Shown: positions 26,112 through 34,907, counted from the first letter of the stretch. The stretch: 64,000 nucleotides of DNA from Methyloligella sp050110875 (GCA_050110875.1 CP188828.1:434001-498000), one strand, 5' to 3'. The notes: generated by a model not told the origin, from the sequence alone. Numbers and translations: made by a program.

Positions 26112-26431
26112 CTGTCTTGTAGCCGCCGCGATACCCCTCCCCGATATCTGCTTCTCTATACCGGCAAAGCCAAATAAAGTGACCCTGCTGGATAACCGAG
26201 ATCGAGAACACGCAAGTCGTCATCTATTCGGCTAGCAAGATATCCTCGACTCGCTTTCCGCTTTCTGCAGCTCAGGACTTTACCGGGGAATGGTTGCGCC
26301 AAAGCGCTAAGATCGGCTCTCAGACTGGGGACACCAGACTCTATTTCGGTCAAACCTAGGGCGCTGCGTCCTCTCGAGTTGAGAGCATTGGATGGGGGGG
26401 GAGCCGCGGATAAGCGGCTGGGCACAAGACT
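26112..26431. other. gene-free spacer inside the fucose/acetylation operon
   Basis: 320 bases separate the sulfotransferase stop from the MBOAT start, far wider than other gaps in this operon. No credible gene was found on either strand; a minus-strand frame crossing it (26156-26521) looks like a shadow of the MBOAT gene. Near its end are an 8-base G run (26394-26401) and a small hairpin. A secondary promoter for the acetylation genes may lie here. Confidence 0.5.
26394..26419 (+). promoter_or_regulatory. G8 tract plus hairpin ahead of a TTG start
   Basis: Eight consecutive G (26394-26401) run straight into an inverted repeat AGCCGC (26402-26407) / GCGGCT (26414-26419) with a 6-base loop. 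The hairpin ends 12 bases before the TTG initiator of the MBOAT gene at 26432. It could hide or shape the ribosome-binding region, and the G run could vary in length. An in-frame TAA inside the loop rules out read-through fusion from an upstream ATG. Confidence 0.4.
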
Positions 26432-27841
26432 TTGGTTTTCTCCGACCAGTCCTTCGTGTTTTTCTTTCTGCCTCTTGCGCTCGCGGTTTGCCTTGGGCTG
26501 TGGCGGACTCGCGCCTTCCACGGTGCAGTTCTCCTTTTCAGCCTCGTCTTTTTCTACTGGTCATCGGGCTGGCTAACCCTCGTCCTAATTGCGAGCATCG
26601 CGCTGAACTATTCGGGCGGACTGCTGGTGTCCCGGCATCGCTCCAAGCCTCTGCTCGCGGCGATATTATCTGCCAATCTCATTCTGCTGGGCTGGTTCAA
26701 ATATGCCGGCTTCGCGGCCGGGATATTCGATTTTACACTGAGCCCGACGCTGGTCGAAAGCGCCCGCGCCATCATTCTGCCGATCGGAATTTCGTTCTAC
26801 ACCTTCCAGGGGATGTCTTATGTGCTCGACGTGTGGCGCGGCCACACGCGGCCGGAGCCGAACCCGCTCATCTTCGCCGCTTATCAGGCGTTCTTCCCAC
26901 AGCTCATAGCCGGGCCGATCGTGCGCTACGCCGATGTCGCCGCGGATTTTCACGCGCCGCATATCAGCGTTGACAATTTCACCGCCGGCGCCAGCCGTTT
27001 TATGTTGGGACTGCTCAAGAAAGTGGTCATCGCCGACACGGTGGCCGTGATCGCAAATGCCACGTTCTTCAGCGGCCAGCCGATGGGATTCGCCTCCGCG
27101 TGGATCGGCACGATCGCCTTTGCCATCCAGATCTATTTCGACTTCTCCGGCTACTCGGACATGGCCATCGGGCTGGCGATGATGTTCGGCATCCGGTTCG
27201 AGGAGAACTTCAATCACCCCTACGCGGCGTCGACGTTCACCGAGTTCTGGCGCCGCTGGCACATCTCGCTGTCCAGCTGGTTCCGCGACTATCTCTACAT
27301 CCCCCTAGGCGGCAACCGGCTTGGCGCATCGCGCACCTATTTGAATCTCCTAATCGTATTTCTTGCCACGGGGATATGGCACGGTGCGGCGTGGACCTTC
27401 GTGTTGTGGGGCCTGTATCACGGCGCGTTCATCGTGGCGGAGCGGCTGATATTCAAAGGCCGGCTACCGCACTCGGAATGGCTACGGCTGTGCTATTTCT
27501 TTCCGGTCGTTCTGATCGGCTGGACGCTTTTTCAAGCACCCGACATCGGGACGTTCTGGCGCCTGTTGAATGGCATGATCACGCCATTCGCTGCCGATGC
27601 CTTGGCGTTTTCCCCGGCGATGACCGCCGCCATATCTCCTCAAAGCCTGTGCATCCTCGGCTTCGGCATCGCCGCAATGGTGCTGCAGCGGTGGATCCCC
27701 CCCTTGGGACCGGTGATCGAGTCTGCCGCCACGCCGCCGCGGGTTGCCGCTCGTGCCGTGTTCATCCTTGGTGGGATGGTCGTCAGCGCGCTGTTCATAC
27801 TGCCGCAGAGTTTCTCGCCATTCCTGTACTTTCGGTTCTAG
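26432..27841 (+). CDS. MBOAT-family O-acyltransferase (AlgI-like)
   Basis: 469 residues, about 10-12 membrane helices. The start MVFSDQSFVFFFLPLAL matches the conserved MVFSS..FLFLFLPL opening of AlgI/PatA proteins, so the TTG at 26432 is the true start. Family motifs are ILPIGISFYTFQGMSYVLDVWRG, PQLIAGPIVRY, YFDFSGYSDMAIGLAMMFG, FWRRWHISLSSWFRDYLYIPLGGNR and ATGIWHGAAWTFVLWGLYHG with the catalytic His. It passes acetyl groups across the inner membrane. The next gene, four bases on, encodes the AlgJ/AlgX-like periplasmic partner, so together they O-acetylate an extracytoplasmic polysaccharide. Confidence 0.93.
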   Translation: MVFSDQSFVFFFLPLALAVCLGLWRTRAFHGAVLLFSLVFFYWSSGWLTLVLIASIALNYSGGLLVSRHRSKPLLAAILSANLILLGWFKYAGFAAGIFDFTLSPTLVESARAIILPIGISFYTFQGMSYVLDVWRGHTRPEPNPLIFAAYQAFFPQLIAGPIVRYADVAADFHAPHISVDNFTAGASRFMLGLLKKVVIADTVAVIANATFFSGQPMGFASAWIGTIAFAIQIYFDFSGYSDMAIGLAMMFGIRFEENFNHPYAASTFTEFWRRWHISLSSWFRDYLYIPLGGNRLGASRTYLNLLIVFLATGIWHGAAWTFVLWGLYHGAFIVAERLIFKGRLPHSEWLRLCYFFPVVLIGWTLFQAPDIGTFWRLLNGMITPFAADALAFSPAMTAAISPQSLCILGFGIAAMVLQRWIPPLGPVIESAATPPRVAARAVFILGGMVVSALFILPQSFSPFLYFRF

Positions 27842-27845
27842 GTCC

Positions 27846-29267
27846 ATGAGAAGTGTTCGATTGATAAACCTGATCGTCGCTGCGGCTTTCGCGCTCTTCC
27901 TGGCCGCGCCGCTTATGACTCTTGCGGTCGCAGGTTATTCGACGCTGTCAGAGCGGCCGCAACGCTGGAAAGACATCGATCTCGCAGCGCTCCTTGCCTC
28001 GGACGACGATTATCGCAAAGGGCTGCTCAAGAAGGTCATGACCGACAGCCCGGCAGGGATGATGGCGGTTCGGGCCAAGTCCACATTCGAATACGATATC
28101 TTCGGCTATGTGGAGACGGATCAGGTCATCTCGGGAGACGATGGCTGGTTATATTACAAGCCCCAGTTCTTCGACGGCACCTGCCTCGACCTGGAGCTGA
28201 TCGCACAGGGGCTCGACCTGGTGGAGGCGCTGACGGCGGTGGCATCGGGAGCTGGGATCCGGTTCGCGTTCAGCGTGTCTCCCGACAAATCGGTCGCCCA
28301 GTCCGAGCATCTCGGGACGCGCGCTCGCGCGGCCTCGGGCTGCAAATTGCCGACGGCGGAAGCCTGGCGAAGGATGGCTGCCGCGAACGGCAGTCACATT
28401 ATCGATCACCTGGCGGAGTTTCGTGCCACCGACCTGCCGCCGGGGACCGAGCTCTATCTAAAGACCGACACGCATTGGAACGAGTATGCCCAGGCAATCG
28501 CAGCGCGAGGATGGAGCGAGCGATGGCTCGGCATCGATCCCGGCCTGCCGGAGACTTCCGACGGGCAGTTGATCGCGATCAGAACGGATCTCGGGACGAA
28601 CATGCTCCGCCTGGATCGCATGGAGTTGACCACATCGTTCGAATCCTTCTGGCAGGGCCGGTTTCAGGACACGGTGGGAACCGGAATACGCAATGCCGTT
28701 ATTCTGCACGATTCCTTCTACGCCCGGGCCCGGCCGTCCTTGCAAGTCCTGTTTCGCGATGCCGAGTTCTTCGACCGCAATCACCCGGACGAAAAGGGGC
28801 TGCGGGCCGCGATCGCTGCGCGCCCCCACTATCTGCTGGTGAACTCCGTCGAACGCCGCGTGTTCGCGCGACTGAGGAACGGCGAATATGGCTGGGAAGG
28901 GGCGCTGGGGCTCGGCTTGTTGGATGCGAACGAGGCCGCGGGGGAGAGCTGCGTTTTCGAGTCCGTGAACCGCGCGTCCGGCACGACCGAAAATCTGATC
29001 GAATTGCCGGACACGCTTTCGCGTCTCCCCTGTTTGCGCATTTCGATGCCCGCCGCCTCGGGCGAGGTGTGGGTTCTTTTGCCGTCCAGCACATCGCCGA
29101 TATACAGGACGAGTTTCTCCATCGTGCGCAGCAACGATGGACGCGAAGCCCAGGATTGGAAGCTGGTGCTGCCCCTGGAATACGCCGGAACCACCGTCCT
29201 CGTGCGCACGGAACTCTCGGAAGACATGGGGGTCGGAATCAAGGTCGGGCAAGCCCCGAATTCCTGA
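27846..29267 (+). CDS. AlgJ/AlgX-like SGNH-type O-acetyltransferase
   Basis: 473 residues from ATG at 27846, four bases after the MBOAT stop. It has an N-terminal signal anchor (about 5-30, LINLIVAAAFALFLAAPLMTLAVAGY). In the body, LYLKTDTHWNEYAQAIAARGW carries the Asp-x-His pair (DTHW) of the AlgX/AlgJ catalytic triad, and NAVILHDSFYARARPSLQVLF carries the serine motif (DSF). The early part has DGWLYYKPQF, also family-typical. The C-terminal 110 residues have a beta-rich look and may bind glycan. It accepts acetyl from the MBOAT protein and places it on the polysaccharide in the periplasm. Confidence 0.88.
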   Translation: MRSVRLINLIVAAAFALFLAAPLMTLAVAGYSTLSERPQRWKDIDLAALLASDDDYRKGLLKKVMTDSPAGMMAVRAKSTFEYDIFGYVETDQVISGDDGWLYYKPQFFDGTCLDLELIAQGLDLVEALTAVASGAGIRFAFSVSPDKSVAQSEHLGTRARAASGCKLPTAEAWRRMAAANGSHIIDHLAEFRATDLPPGTELYLKTDTHWNEYAQAIAARGWSERWLGIDPGLPETSDGQLIAIRTDLGTNMLRLDRMELTTSFESFWQGRFQDTVGTGIRNAVILHDSFYARARPSLQVLFRDAEFFDRNHPDEKGLRAAIAARPHYLLVNSVERRVFARLRNGEYGWEGALGLGLLDANEAAGESCVFESVNRASGTTENLIELPDTLSRLPCLRISMPAASGEVWVLLPSSTSPIYRTSFSIVRSNDGREAQDWKLVLPLEYAGTTVLVRTELSEDMGVGIKVGQAPNS

Positions 29268-29366
29268 TGGGGTGGACGATGCGCCGGTGGACCTGCCGGG
29301 CTGCCTCGGCTAATTGTCGAGGCCAATCCACTCAGCCCTATTCCTGAAGCATCGACCGAAGGGACA

Positions 29367-30326
29367 ATGACATTGGCGTTTTCACTCCGCGGCAAGCGCG
29401 TTTGGGTGGCCGGCCATCGCGGCATGGTGGGCTCGGCGATCGTCCGCCGGCTGGCCGGTGAGGATTGCGAGATCCTCACGGCGGGTCGCGACAAGGTCGA
29501 TCTGCGGAACCAGCGTTCGGTGCGCGACTGGATGGCGTGCGAGCGACCGGAGGCCGTGTTCCTGGCCGCGGCGCGGGTCGGCGGCATCCTGGCCAACGAC
29601 ACCTACCCGGCGGATTTCCTCTACGACAATCTGATGATCGAGGCGAACATCGTCGAGGCCGCCTTCAGGCAAGACGTCGAGAAGCTCCTGTTCCTCGGCT
29701 CGTCCTGCATCTACCCGAAAATGGCGCCCCAGCCGATGACGGAAGACGCCCTGCTCACCGGACCGCTGGAGCCGACCAACGAATGGTACGCGATCGCCAA
29801 GATCGCCGGCATCAAGCTCTGCCAGGCCTATCGCAAGCAGCACGGGGTGGATTTCATCTCCGCCATGCCGACCAATCTCTACGGGCCGGGCGACAATTTC
29901 GATTTGGAGAAGAGCCACGTCATCCCTGCCCTGCTCCGCAAGGCGCACGAGGCAAGGCAGACCGGCGAAAAGACCCTAACGGTCTGGGGGACGGGCGCGC
30001 CGCGGCGCGAGTTCCTGCATGTGGACGATGCGGCCGACGCCATGGTGCATCTCATGCAGACCTATTCCGGCGATAGCCATGTCAATGTCGGCTCGGGCAC
30101 CGATGTCACGATCCTGGAGCTGACGAAACTCGTGGCCGATATCGTCGGCTTCGAAGGCGAGATCGTCACCGATCCCTCCAAGCCGGACGGCACGCCCCGC
30201 AAGCTGATGGATGTGTCGAAGCTCTTCGAGAGCGGCTGGAAGCCGCAATACTCCCTGCCCGAAGGGCTCACGCAGACCTACGCCTGGTTCCGGGAGAACA
30301 TCGAGACCGCGCGGCTGACGGCGTAA
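29367..30326 (+). CDS. fcl: GDP-L-fucose synthase
   Basis: 319 residues. Motifs: VWVAGHRGMVGSAIVRRL (NADP binding), FLAAARVGGILANDTYPADFLYDNLMIEANIVEAAF, FLGSSCIYPKMAPQPMTEDALLTGPLEPTNEWYAIAKIAGIKLCQAYR (catalytic Ser, Tyr and Lys), and MPTNLYGPGDNFD. It performs the 3,5-epimerisation and 4-reduction of GDP-4-keto-6-deoxymannose to give GDP-L-fucose. With gmd and manC the route from mannose-1-phosphate is complete in this locus. It lies 99 bases after the AlgJ-like gene and converges with the methyltransferase at 30338. Confidence 0.96.
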   Translation: MTLAFSLRGKRVWVAGHRGMVGSAIVRRLAGEDCEILTAGRDKVDLRNQRSVRDWMACERPEAVFLAAARVGGILANDTYPADFLYDNLMIEANIVEAAFRQDVEKLLFLGSSCIYPKMAPQPMTEDALLTGPLEPTNEWYAIAKIAGIKLCQAYRKQHGVDFISAMPTNLYGPGDNFDLEKSHVIPALLRKAHEARQTGEKTLTVWGTGAPRREFLHVDDAADAMVHLMQTYSGDSHVNVGSGTDVTILELTKLVADIVGFEGEIVTDPSKPDGTPRKLMDVSKLFESGWKPQYSLPEGLTQTYAWFRENIETARLTA

Positions 30327-30337
30327 GCGTCTAACCT

Positions 30338-31030
30338 CTACAAATTCGGCGATTTCTGCCAAATGGCAAGGCCCGGCGTGTACCACGAGACGTATTCGAG
30401 GTTGAGCAGGTTGCCACCGAATTTCGATTTGATCGTCTTGAGTGCGCCGTTCACACGCTGATCCTCATGAGGCTCCCGGAGCGGATAGGTGTTGTCGAAA
30501 ATGACCAAAGCGTCGTCGCTCAGAAAAGGCAAAATGGTCTCGAATTCCTGCATCACGTCATCATAAAGATGTGAGGCGTCCAGAACGACGCTACGGATCT
30601 TGCCTGACTGTCCGACGATCTCGGGGGCAATCTGAGGAATTAGCTTCCGGCTGTCCCCTTCAAGCAACTCGACCCGATCAGCTAGCCCTGCCTTGATTAC
30701 ATTCTCCCGCGCCTTAGCGACGAAACCAGAATCGAGTTCGATGCTATAGACACGGCCATTGGCGCCACTATCCTTTAGTGCCTGAGCCAAGATGATGGTG
30801 GTGCAGCCCTCATTCGTGCCGGTTTCGATAATGGTCTCCTCGCCGTCCGGCTTTAGATGACACAAGAGGAGATGATAAATCAGGCCCCAGCCTGGATAAC
30901 CGATCGACCACCGGGTGCGCTCCTGGGCTTCCTCGATATTCGTCACCCCTTCTTCTAACGAGCGGAGATGTGCGTTGGGAAGCAAGCCCTTATCGTAGTC
31001 GTACTTCCGGTAGTAGAGCGGTTTCTTCAT
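30338..31030 (-). CDS. class I methyltransferase adjoining Wzt, candidate chain-capping enzyme
   Basis: 230 residues of the Methyltransf_24 type: TIIETGTNEGCTTIILAQAL (motif I), VYSIELDSGFVAKARENV (with the acidic residue that binds ribose), VELLEGDSRKLIP, IRSVVLDASHLYDDVMQEFE and DDALVIFDNTYPL. Its ATG follows the wzt stop TAA with no bases between, so the two are tightly coupled. In E. coli O8/O9 systems the Wzt carbohydrate-binding domain recognises a methyl-type cap set by WbdD; by analogy this enzyme could make the cap. It lacks a kinase or coiled-coil part, so it is not WbdD itself. Confidence 0.8.
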   Translation of the reverse strand: MKKPLYYRKYDYDKGLLPNAHLRSLEEGVTNIEEAQERTRWSIGYPGWGLIYHLLLCHLKPDGEETIIETGTNEGCTTIILAQALKDSGANGRVYSIELDSGFVAKARENVIKAGLADRVELLEGDSRKLIPQIAPEIVGQSGKIRSVVLDASHLYDDVMQEFETILPFLSDDALVIFDNTYPLREPHEDQRVNGALKTIKSKFGGNLLNLEYVSWYTPGLAIWQKSPNL

Positions 31031-32272
31031 TTAATCTTCCTTGCTCCAATCATGCGGGATCGTCACATGGCCCCATGACCAGAGTTCTCGCTGCTTCACT
31101 TTGAGATCGGGAATCTGATGGCGAAGCAGATATTCCGCACCATCTTTAATCCCGAGAATGCCGACATATTTTCCGGCATTGAATGGGATGGAGGGTATGG
31201 TCAGCCGGAAGGTCGCTTTTTCTTCCGCAGCCACTGTAGGGGTGAAACTAAAGTTCTCGGTAGAGAAGCCGGTTAGGCATTCACCGTCTTCGGCCCACAA
31301 CCTTACTCCAAAGAGAAGGTGGCGAGGCTCATGGGTAATCCGGAATGTTATGTGAAATCGTACTGGTTCACCCGCTGTGATCTCTTCGATCCGATTTCCT
31401 GCCTCGTCGCACCAGTAGCAGTCAAAATCCTGAACTGCTTTGCTGTTGAAGAATTCATCTCCAATGATTGCCTTAGAATTTTTCGTTTCCTTGGTCGGAT
31501 CGGGAGTCTGCAGATTTTGGTAAAATTCGATGGCGCTTTTGGGTGCACCTTCAAAGACCATCTGCCCCTTATTTAGAACAATCGCGCGAGAGCAAAAAGT
31601 GCTGATGTCGTGCATGGAGTGGGAGACGAACACGAAGCTCGTATTCTCCCTCATATCGCGGAGTCGACTCAGGCATTTCTGACGGAACTGAAAATCCCCA
31701 ACAGCAAGAATTTCATCGATGAAAAGAATGTCGGGCGTGGTCGCCACCATGATCGAGAAGGCCAGCCGCATGGCCATGCCGGACGAATAGGTCGCGACCG
31801 GCGCTTCGATCGCGTCCCCTAGCTCGGCAAACGCGATAATGTCATCGATCGTCTCAGCGACCTCTTTCCGGCTCCGCCCCAAGGCGGCACTGCGCAGATA
31901 GATGTTCTCCCTGCCCGACGCCGCTGGCTGAAACCCGGCGGTGAGGTCGATCATAGAAGCCGTACGTCCCCACACCCGCACGGTCCCGACATCCGGCACG
32001 ATCTGTCCCGCCAGGATCCTCAGCAAGGTGGTCTTGCCGGACCCGTTGAGACCGATGATGCCAATGGCCTCCCCCCGCCGCATGGTGAAGTCGATGTCTT
32101 GCAAGGCCCAGAATTCTTTGTTGTTCGGCTTTAGCTGCTTCTTGCTTTCGCCGAACAGCACCTGGAATAGCATCGCGCCGACCCGCCGCCGCGCCATGCC
32201 TTGATCGCGGGAATAGAGCTTTCCGACGTTTCGGACCTCGAGAACGTTTTGGAGCCCTGCGATTGCGTCCAT
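31031..32272 (-). CDS. wzt: polysaccharide ABC transporter ATP-binding protein with C-terminal carbohydrate-binding domain
   Basis: 413 residues from ATG at 32272, overlapping the permease stop by one base (TGATG). The ATPase domain (about 1-250) has the long N-terminal extension of this subfamily, Walker A GLNGSGKTTLLRILAG, signature YSSGMAMRLAFSI, Walker B ILFIDEILAVGD and the switch His in VFVSHSMHD. Residues about 270-413 resemble Wzt_C (EPVRFHITFRITHEPRHLLFGVRLWAEDG, FRLTIPSIPFNAGKYVGIL). That domain recognises the finished chain end. This 3-prime part is visibly poorer in G+C than the ATPase part, suggesting exchange. It exports undecaprenyl-linked glycan with the permease. Confidence 0.93.
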   Translation of the reverse strand: MDAIAGLQNVLEVRNVGKLYSRDQGMARRRVGAMLFQVLFGESKKQLKPNNKEFWALQDIDFTMRRGEAIGIIGLNGSGKTTLLRILAGQIVPDVGTVRVWGRTASMIDLTAGFQPAASGRENIYLRSAALGRSRKEVAETIDDIIAFAELGDAIEAPVATYSSGMAMRLAFSIMVATTPDILFIDEILAVGDFQFRQKCLSRLRDMRENTSFVFVSHSMHDISTFCSRAIVLNKGQMVFEGAPKSAIEFYQNLQTPDPTKETKNSKAIIGDEFFNSKAVQDFDCYWCDEAGNRIEEITAGEPVRFHITFRITHEPRHLLFGVRLWAEDGECLTGFSTENFSFTPTVAAEEKATFRLTIPSIPFNAGKYVGILGIKDGAEYLLRHQIPDLKVKQRELWSWGHVTIPHDWSKED

Positions 32273-33126
32273 CAGACAACACTCCGAATGCGCTTCTCCA
32301 TGACGTGGAAGACCCGTCCCGCCAAAAAAGCCACCAACAAGCCGCCGATCAGCCAGATCGCCAACACCCAGGGATGCAGCAGGTCGGCATTGAAGACGAG
32401 TTCGCGCGATGCAGCGATGACGACAGCGAATGGATTGATCCATTCAAGAAAACCAAGGGGTCCCAGCCTGGAGAGCGGAAAGATCACACCGCTGAGAAAG
32501 ATCCCGTAGCGAAGCACTATCGTCACCACCCGTTCCAAATCGGGATAGATGACATTTAAAATCGCCAAGAGCAGGCCGAGAGCCAGGAACAGAATTGCGC
32601 TCAAGCCTATGAGCAAAATCCCCAAGGGAAGGGTCAGAGCGGGCGCTTTCATCGTCAGGACGGCGACCACGACAACCAGCCCCAGGCGGATGAGCGTATC
32701 GAAGATTGTTTGGGCAAATCCGGCGACGATGGAGACACTCAACGGAAGCGAGGTCTTCATCACCGTCGCGTTCCGCGTCTTTACGATTGAGATCGGGGTT
32801 CGCACACAGTCGGAAAACAAAAACCAAAGCGTTGCATTGAAGGTGATCGCCAAGGCGGGCGGCAGACCTTCGAATTGCGGCACCACCCGGAACGAGGTCA
32901 GAAGCACGTAGACGGAGACCGGCAGCAGGGGGAGAACGAGGTTCCAGAAAACGCCGAGCTTGGTGCCCCGGTAGCTGTTCCGGAATTGCTGCATGAAGAT
33001 GGTGCGGATATGCGACCGGAAGCGGAGCACCTCCTTCAGCAGATGGCCTAGCGAGCCGAGATAACCGTCTTGAAACCGGGCATCGGGGCTATATTCCCGA
33101 TATTGTATCCCGTCATTGTCAGCCAT
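32272..33126 (-). CDS. wzm: polysaccharide ABC transporter permease (ABC-2 type)
   Basis: 284 residues from ATG at 33126; an ATG at 33150 would add eight. The cytoplasmic N-terminus leads into the ABC-2 signature RFRSHIRTIFMQQFRNSYRGTKLGVFWNLVLPLLPVSVYVL. Six hydrophobic helices follow, including a segment about GFAQTIFDTLIRLGLVVVVAVL and a terminal VLAIWLIGGLLVAFLAGRVFHVMEKRIRSVV. It pairs with the adjacent ATPase. Having an ABC exporter and no Wzx/Wzy here implies that chains are polymerised in the cytoplasm and exported whole. Confidence 0.92.
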   Translation of the reverse strand: MADNDGIQYREYSPDARFQDGYLGSLGHLLKEVLRFRSHIRTIFMQQFRNSYRGTKLGVFWNLVLPLLPVSVYVLLTSFRVVPQFEGLPPALAITFNATLWFLFSDCVRTPISIVKTRNATVMKTSLPLSVSIVAGFAQTIFDTLIRLGLVVVVAVLTMKAPALTLPLGILLIGLSAILFLALGLLLAILNVIYPDLERVVTIVLRYGIFLSGVIFPLSRLGPLGFLEWINPFAVVIAASRELVFNADLLHPWVLAIWLIGGLLVAFLAGRVFHVMEKRIRSVV

Positions 33127-33158
33127 GGCTTTGCGTCCTACCCCGTACATCCGAACCG

Positions 33159-33911
33159 TCAGATCCACCCTGCGTCGACGACGAGGGTCTGCTTGGTGAT
33201 CATGGCGGCCTCGTCGGATGCCAGAAACAACACTGCGCGCGCCACGTCCATAGGCATGACGCGGCCGGGCAGCGCCTGGGCCTGATCCATCAGCGCCTCG
33301 GCCGCCTCGTCGACCCAGAGGGTCTGCTGGCGCTCGGTCATGGTCCAGCCGGGCAGCACCGCATTGACGCGGATCCGATGCTCGCCCCAAAGCACCGCGA
33401 GGGTGCGCACCAGCCCATGGATGCCGGCTTTCGCCACCGTATAGGCAGGCATGCCGGTGGTGTCGTTGAGCCAGGAGATGGATCCCATGCAGACGACCGA
33501 CCCGCCATTCTTCTTCAGGTACGGCAGCGCGGCCTTGGCGGCGAAGAATTGGTGCTTCAGATTCACCGCCATCACGTCGTCCCAGAGTTCCGGCGTCAGC
33601 TCCTCGATGGTGTGACGGGTGTCGTTGCCGGCATTGGCGACCATCACGTCGAGCCGGCCGAAGGTCTTGGCCGCTTGATCGATCGCCTCGGCCATGCGGG
33701 CGGTGTTGCTGACGTCGGTGGGAAAAAAGCAGGCGGCGTCTTTATGCCATTCCTCCAGAGCTTTGCCGGCCTCGTGATCGACATCGAGGATCGCGACGCG
33801 GGCGCCTTGGGCGAGGAAGGCTTCGGCAATGGCGCGTCCGATTCCGCTCGCCCCGCCGGTGACGACGACGCCCTTCTCCTTCAGGCTCGGATAGACTGCA
33901 TCCTCGGTCAT
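33159..33911 (-). CDS. short-chain dehydrogenase/reductase in the CMP-sugar trio
   Basis: 250 residues, classical SDR: GVVVTGGASGIGRAIAEAFLAQGARVAILDVD (TGxxxGxG), VMVANAGNDTRH (NAG), SISWLNDTTGMPAYTVAKAGIHGLVR (Ser, Tyr and Lys catalytic residues) and VLPGWTMTERQQ. The Asp after the second strand (LDVD) favours NAD over NADP. Genes on both sides are polysaccharide functions: 32 bases to wzm, 13 bases from the hydroxyacid dehydrogenase. It probably oxidises or reduces a sugar or sugar acid made for the glycan. It recalls PtmA-type SDRs of nonulosonate loci in campylobacters, but equivalence is not shown. Confidence 0.82.
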   Translation of the reverse strand: MTEDAVYPSLKEKGVVVTGGASGIGRAIAEAFLAQGARVAILDVDHEAGKALEEWHKDAACFFPTDVSNTARMAEAIDQAAKTFGRLDVMVANAGNDTRHTIEELTPELWDDVMAVNLKHQFFAAKAALPYLKKNGGSVVCMGSISWLNDTTGMPAYTVAKAGIHGLVRTLAVLWGEHRIRVNAVLPGWTMTERQQTLWVDEAAEALMDQAQALPGRVMPMDVARAVLFLASDEAAMITKQTLVVDAGWI

Positions 33912-33924
33912 GGCGCTTCCGATC

Positions 33925-34899
33925 TCACGCGACGCGGTTCGGACGGAAGGTCGCTTCGGCCAGGCCCAGCACGTCGAGCAGGATCTCCGTCGTCATCTGG
34001 TTGATCCGGGCCACCGCCTCGCGGGTATTCGAACCGTTATGGGTGGAGAATACGCAGTTTTCGAATTTTCGCAGCGGACTCTCTGCCGGCAACGGCTCCG
34101 CCTCGAAGACGTCGAGACCGGCGCCGCCGATATGGCCAGATTGCAGCGCATCGGCGAGAGCCGCCTCGTCGATCAGGGGACCGCGGGCGACGTTCACCAC
34201 GAGCGCGCCGGGGCGCATCTTCGCGAAGGCCTCGCGGCCCACCAGATGGCGGTTCTCCGCGGTGAGATTGCAGGCGACGAAGAGCGCATCGGCGCGCGCC
34301 AAAACCTCGCTCAAGGGCAGCTGCTCGATGGCGTGGCGGCCGAGCTCGGCATCGCTCAGCTGGCGCACATCGGTGCCGATCGGATGCATGCCGAAGGCGC
34401 GGGTGCGGTCCGCGATCGCCAAGCCGATGGAGCCGAGCCCCAGCACGCCGGCGGTCAGCCCGGTGAGGGAGCGGCCTTCGATCTTGCGCCAGCCCCCTTC
34501 CGCAATCGAATTGTGCATCAGATGGGTGCCGCGGGTGAGATTGAGAAACAGGCTCAGGGCGAGATCGGCCACCTCGTTGGCGAACACGCCCGGCGTGTTG
34601 AACACCGGAATGCCGAGCGCCTTTGCCGTCTCCTTGTCGATGCTGTCGGTGCCGATGCCCCATTTGATCACCGCCTTCAGGCCGCTCTCCTTGCCGGCCT
34701 CGAGGACCGAGGCATCGATCTCGTCGTCGCCGGCGATCACGCAATCCATGCCGACGATATGCTGGCGCATGTCCTCGGCGGCGAGCTGCTGGCCCGCAAC
34801 TTCCGGCAAAACCGGCTCGACGCCGGCCTCATCGTAGATGTGCCGGAAATCCCCGAAATTGCGCTGCAGATGCAAGCAAGAGAGCAAGGCTCTGGGCAT
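33925..34899 (-). CDS. D-isomer-specific 2-hydroxyacid dehydrogenase (SerA-like)
   Basis: 324 residues. The NAD-binding domain has TAGVLGLGSIGLAIADRTRAFGM (GxGxxG), and catalytic residues follow in order: Arg in VVNVARGPLIDEAALADAL, Glu in GAGLDVFEAEPLP, and His in CVFSTHNGSNT. The N-terminal half has KWGIGTDSIDKETAKALGIPVFNTPGVFANEVADLAL, typical of the PGDH group. It lacks the C-terminal ACT domain of biosynthetic SerA, as its length shows. It would interconvert a 2-keto acid and a 2-hydroxy acid. Eight bases separate it from the cytidylyltransferase gene, suggesting a sugar-acid substrate. Confidence 0.85.
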   Translation of the reverse strand: MPRALLSCLHLQRNFGDFRHIYDEAGVEPVLPEVAGQQLAAEDMRQHIVGMDCVIAGDDEIDASVLEAGKESGLKAVIKWGIGTDSIDKETAKALGIPVFNTPGVFANEVADLALSLFLNLTRGTHLMHNSIAEGGWRKIEGRSLTGLTAGVLGLGSIGLAIADRTRAFGMHPIGTDVRQLSDAELGRHAIEQLPLSEVLARADALFVACNLTAENRHLVGREAFAKMRPGALVVNVARGPLIDEAALADALQSGHIGGAGLDVFEAEPLPAESPLRKFENCVFSTHNGSNTREAVARINQMTTEILLDVLGLAEATFRPNRVA

Positions 34900-34907
34900 G
34901 GCGGTCG

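Noticed and set aside
26392..26973. Plus-strand frame beginning ATG-G8 just before the MBOAT gene, considered as a phase-variable coding start
   Set aside because: Any G-run length that restores the MBOAT frame meets a TAA in the hairpin loop, so it cannot fuse to MBOAT; only a translational effect remains possible.
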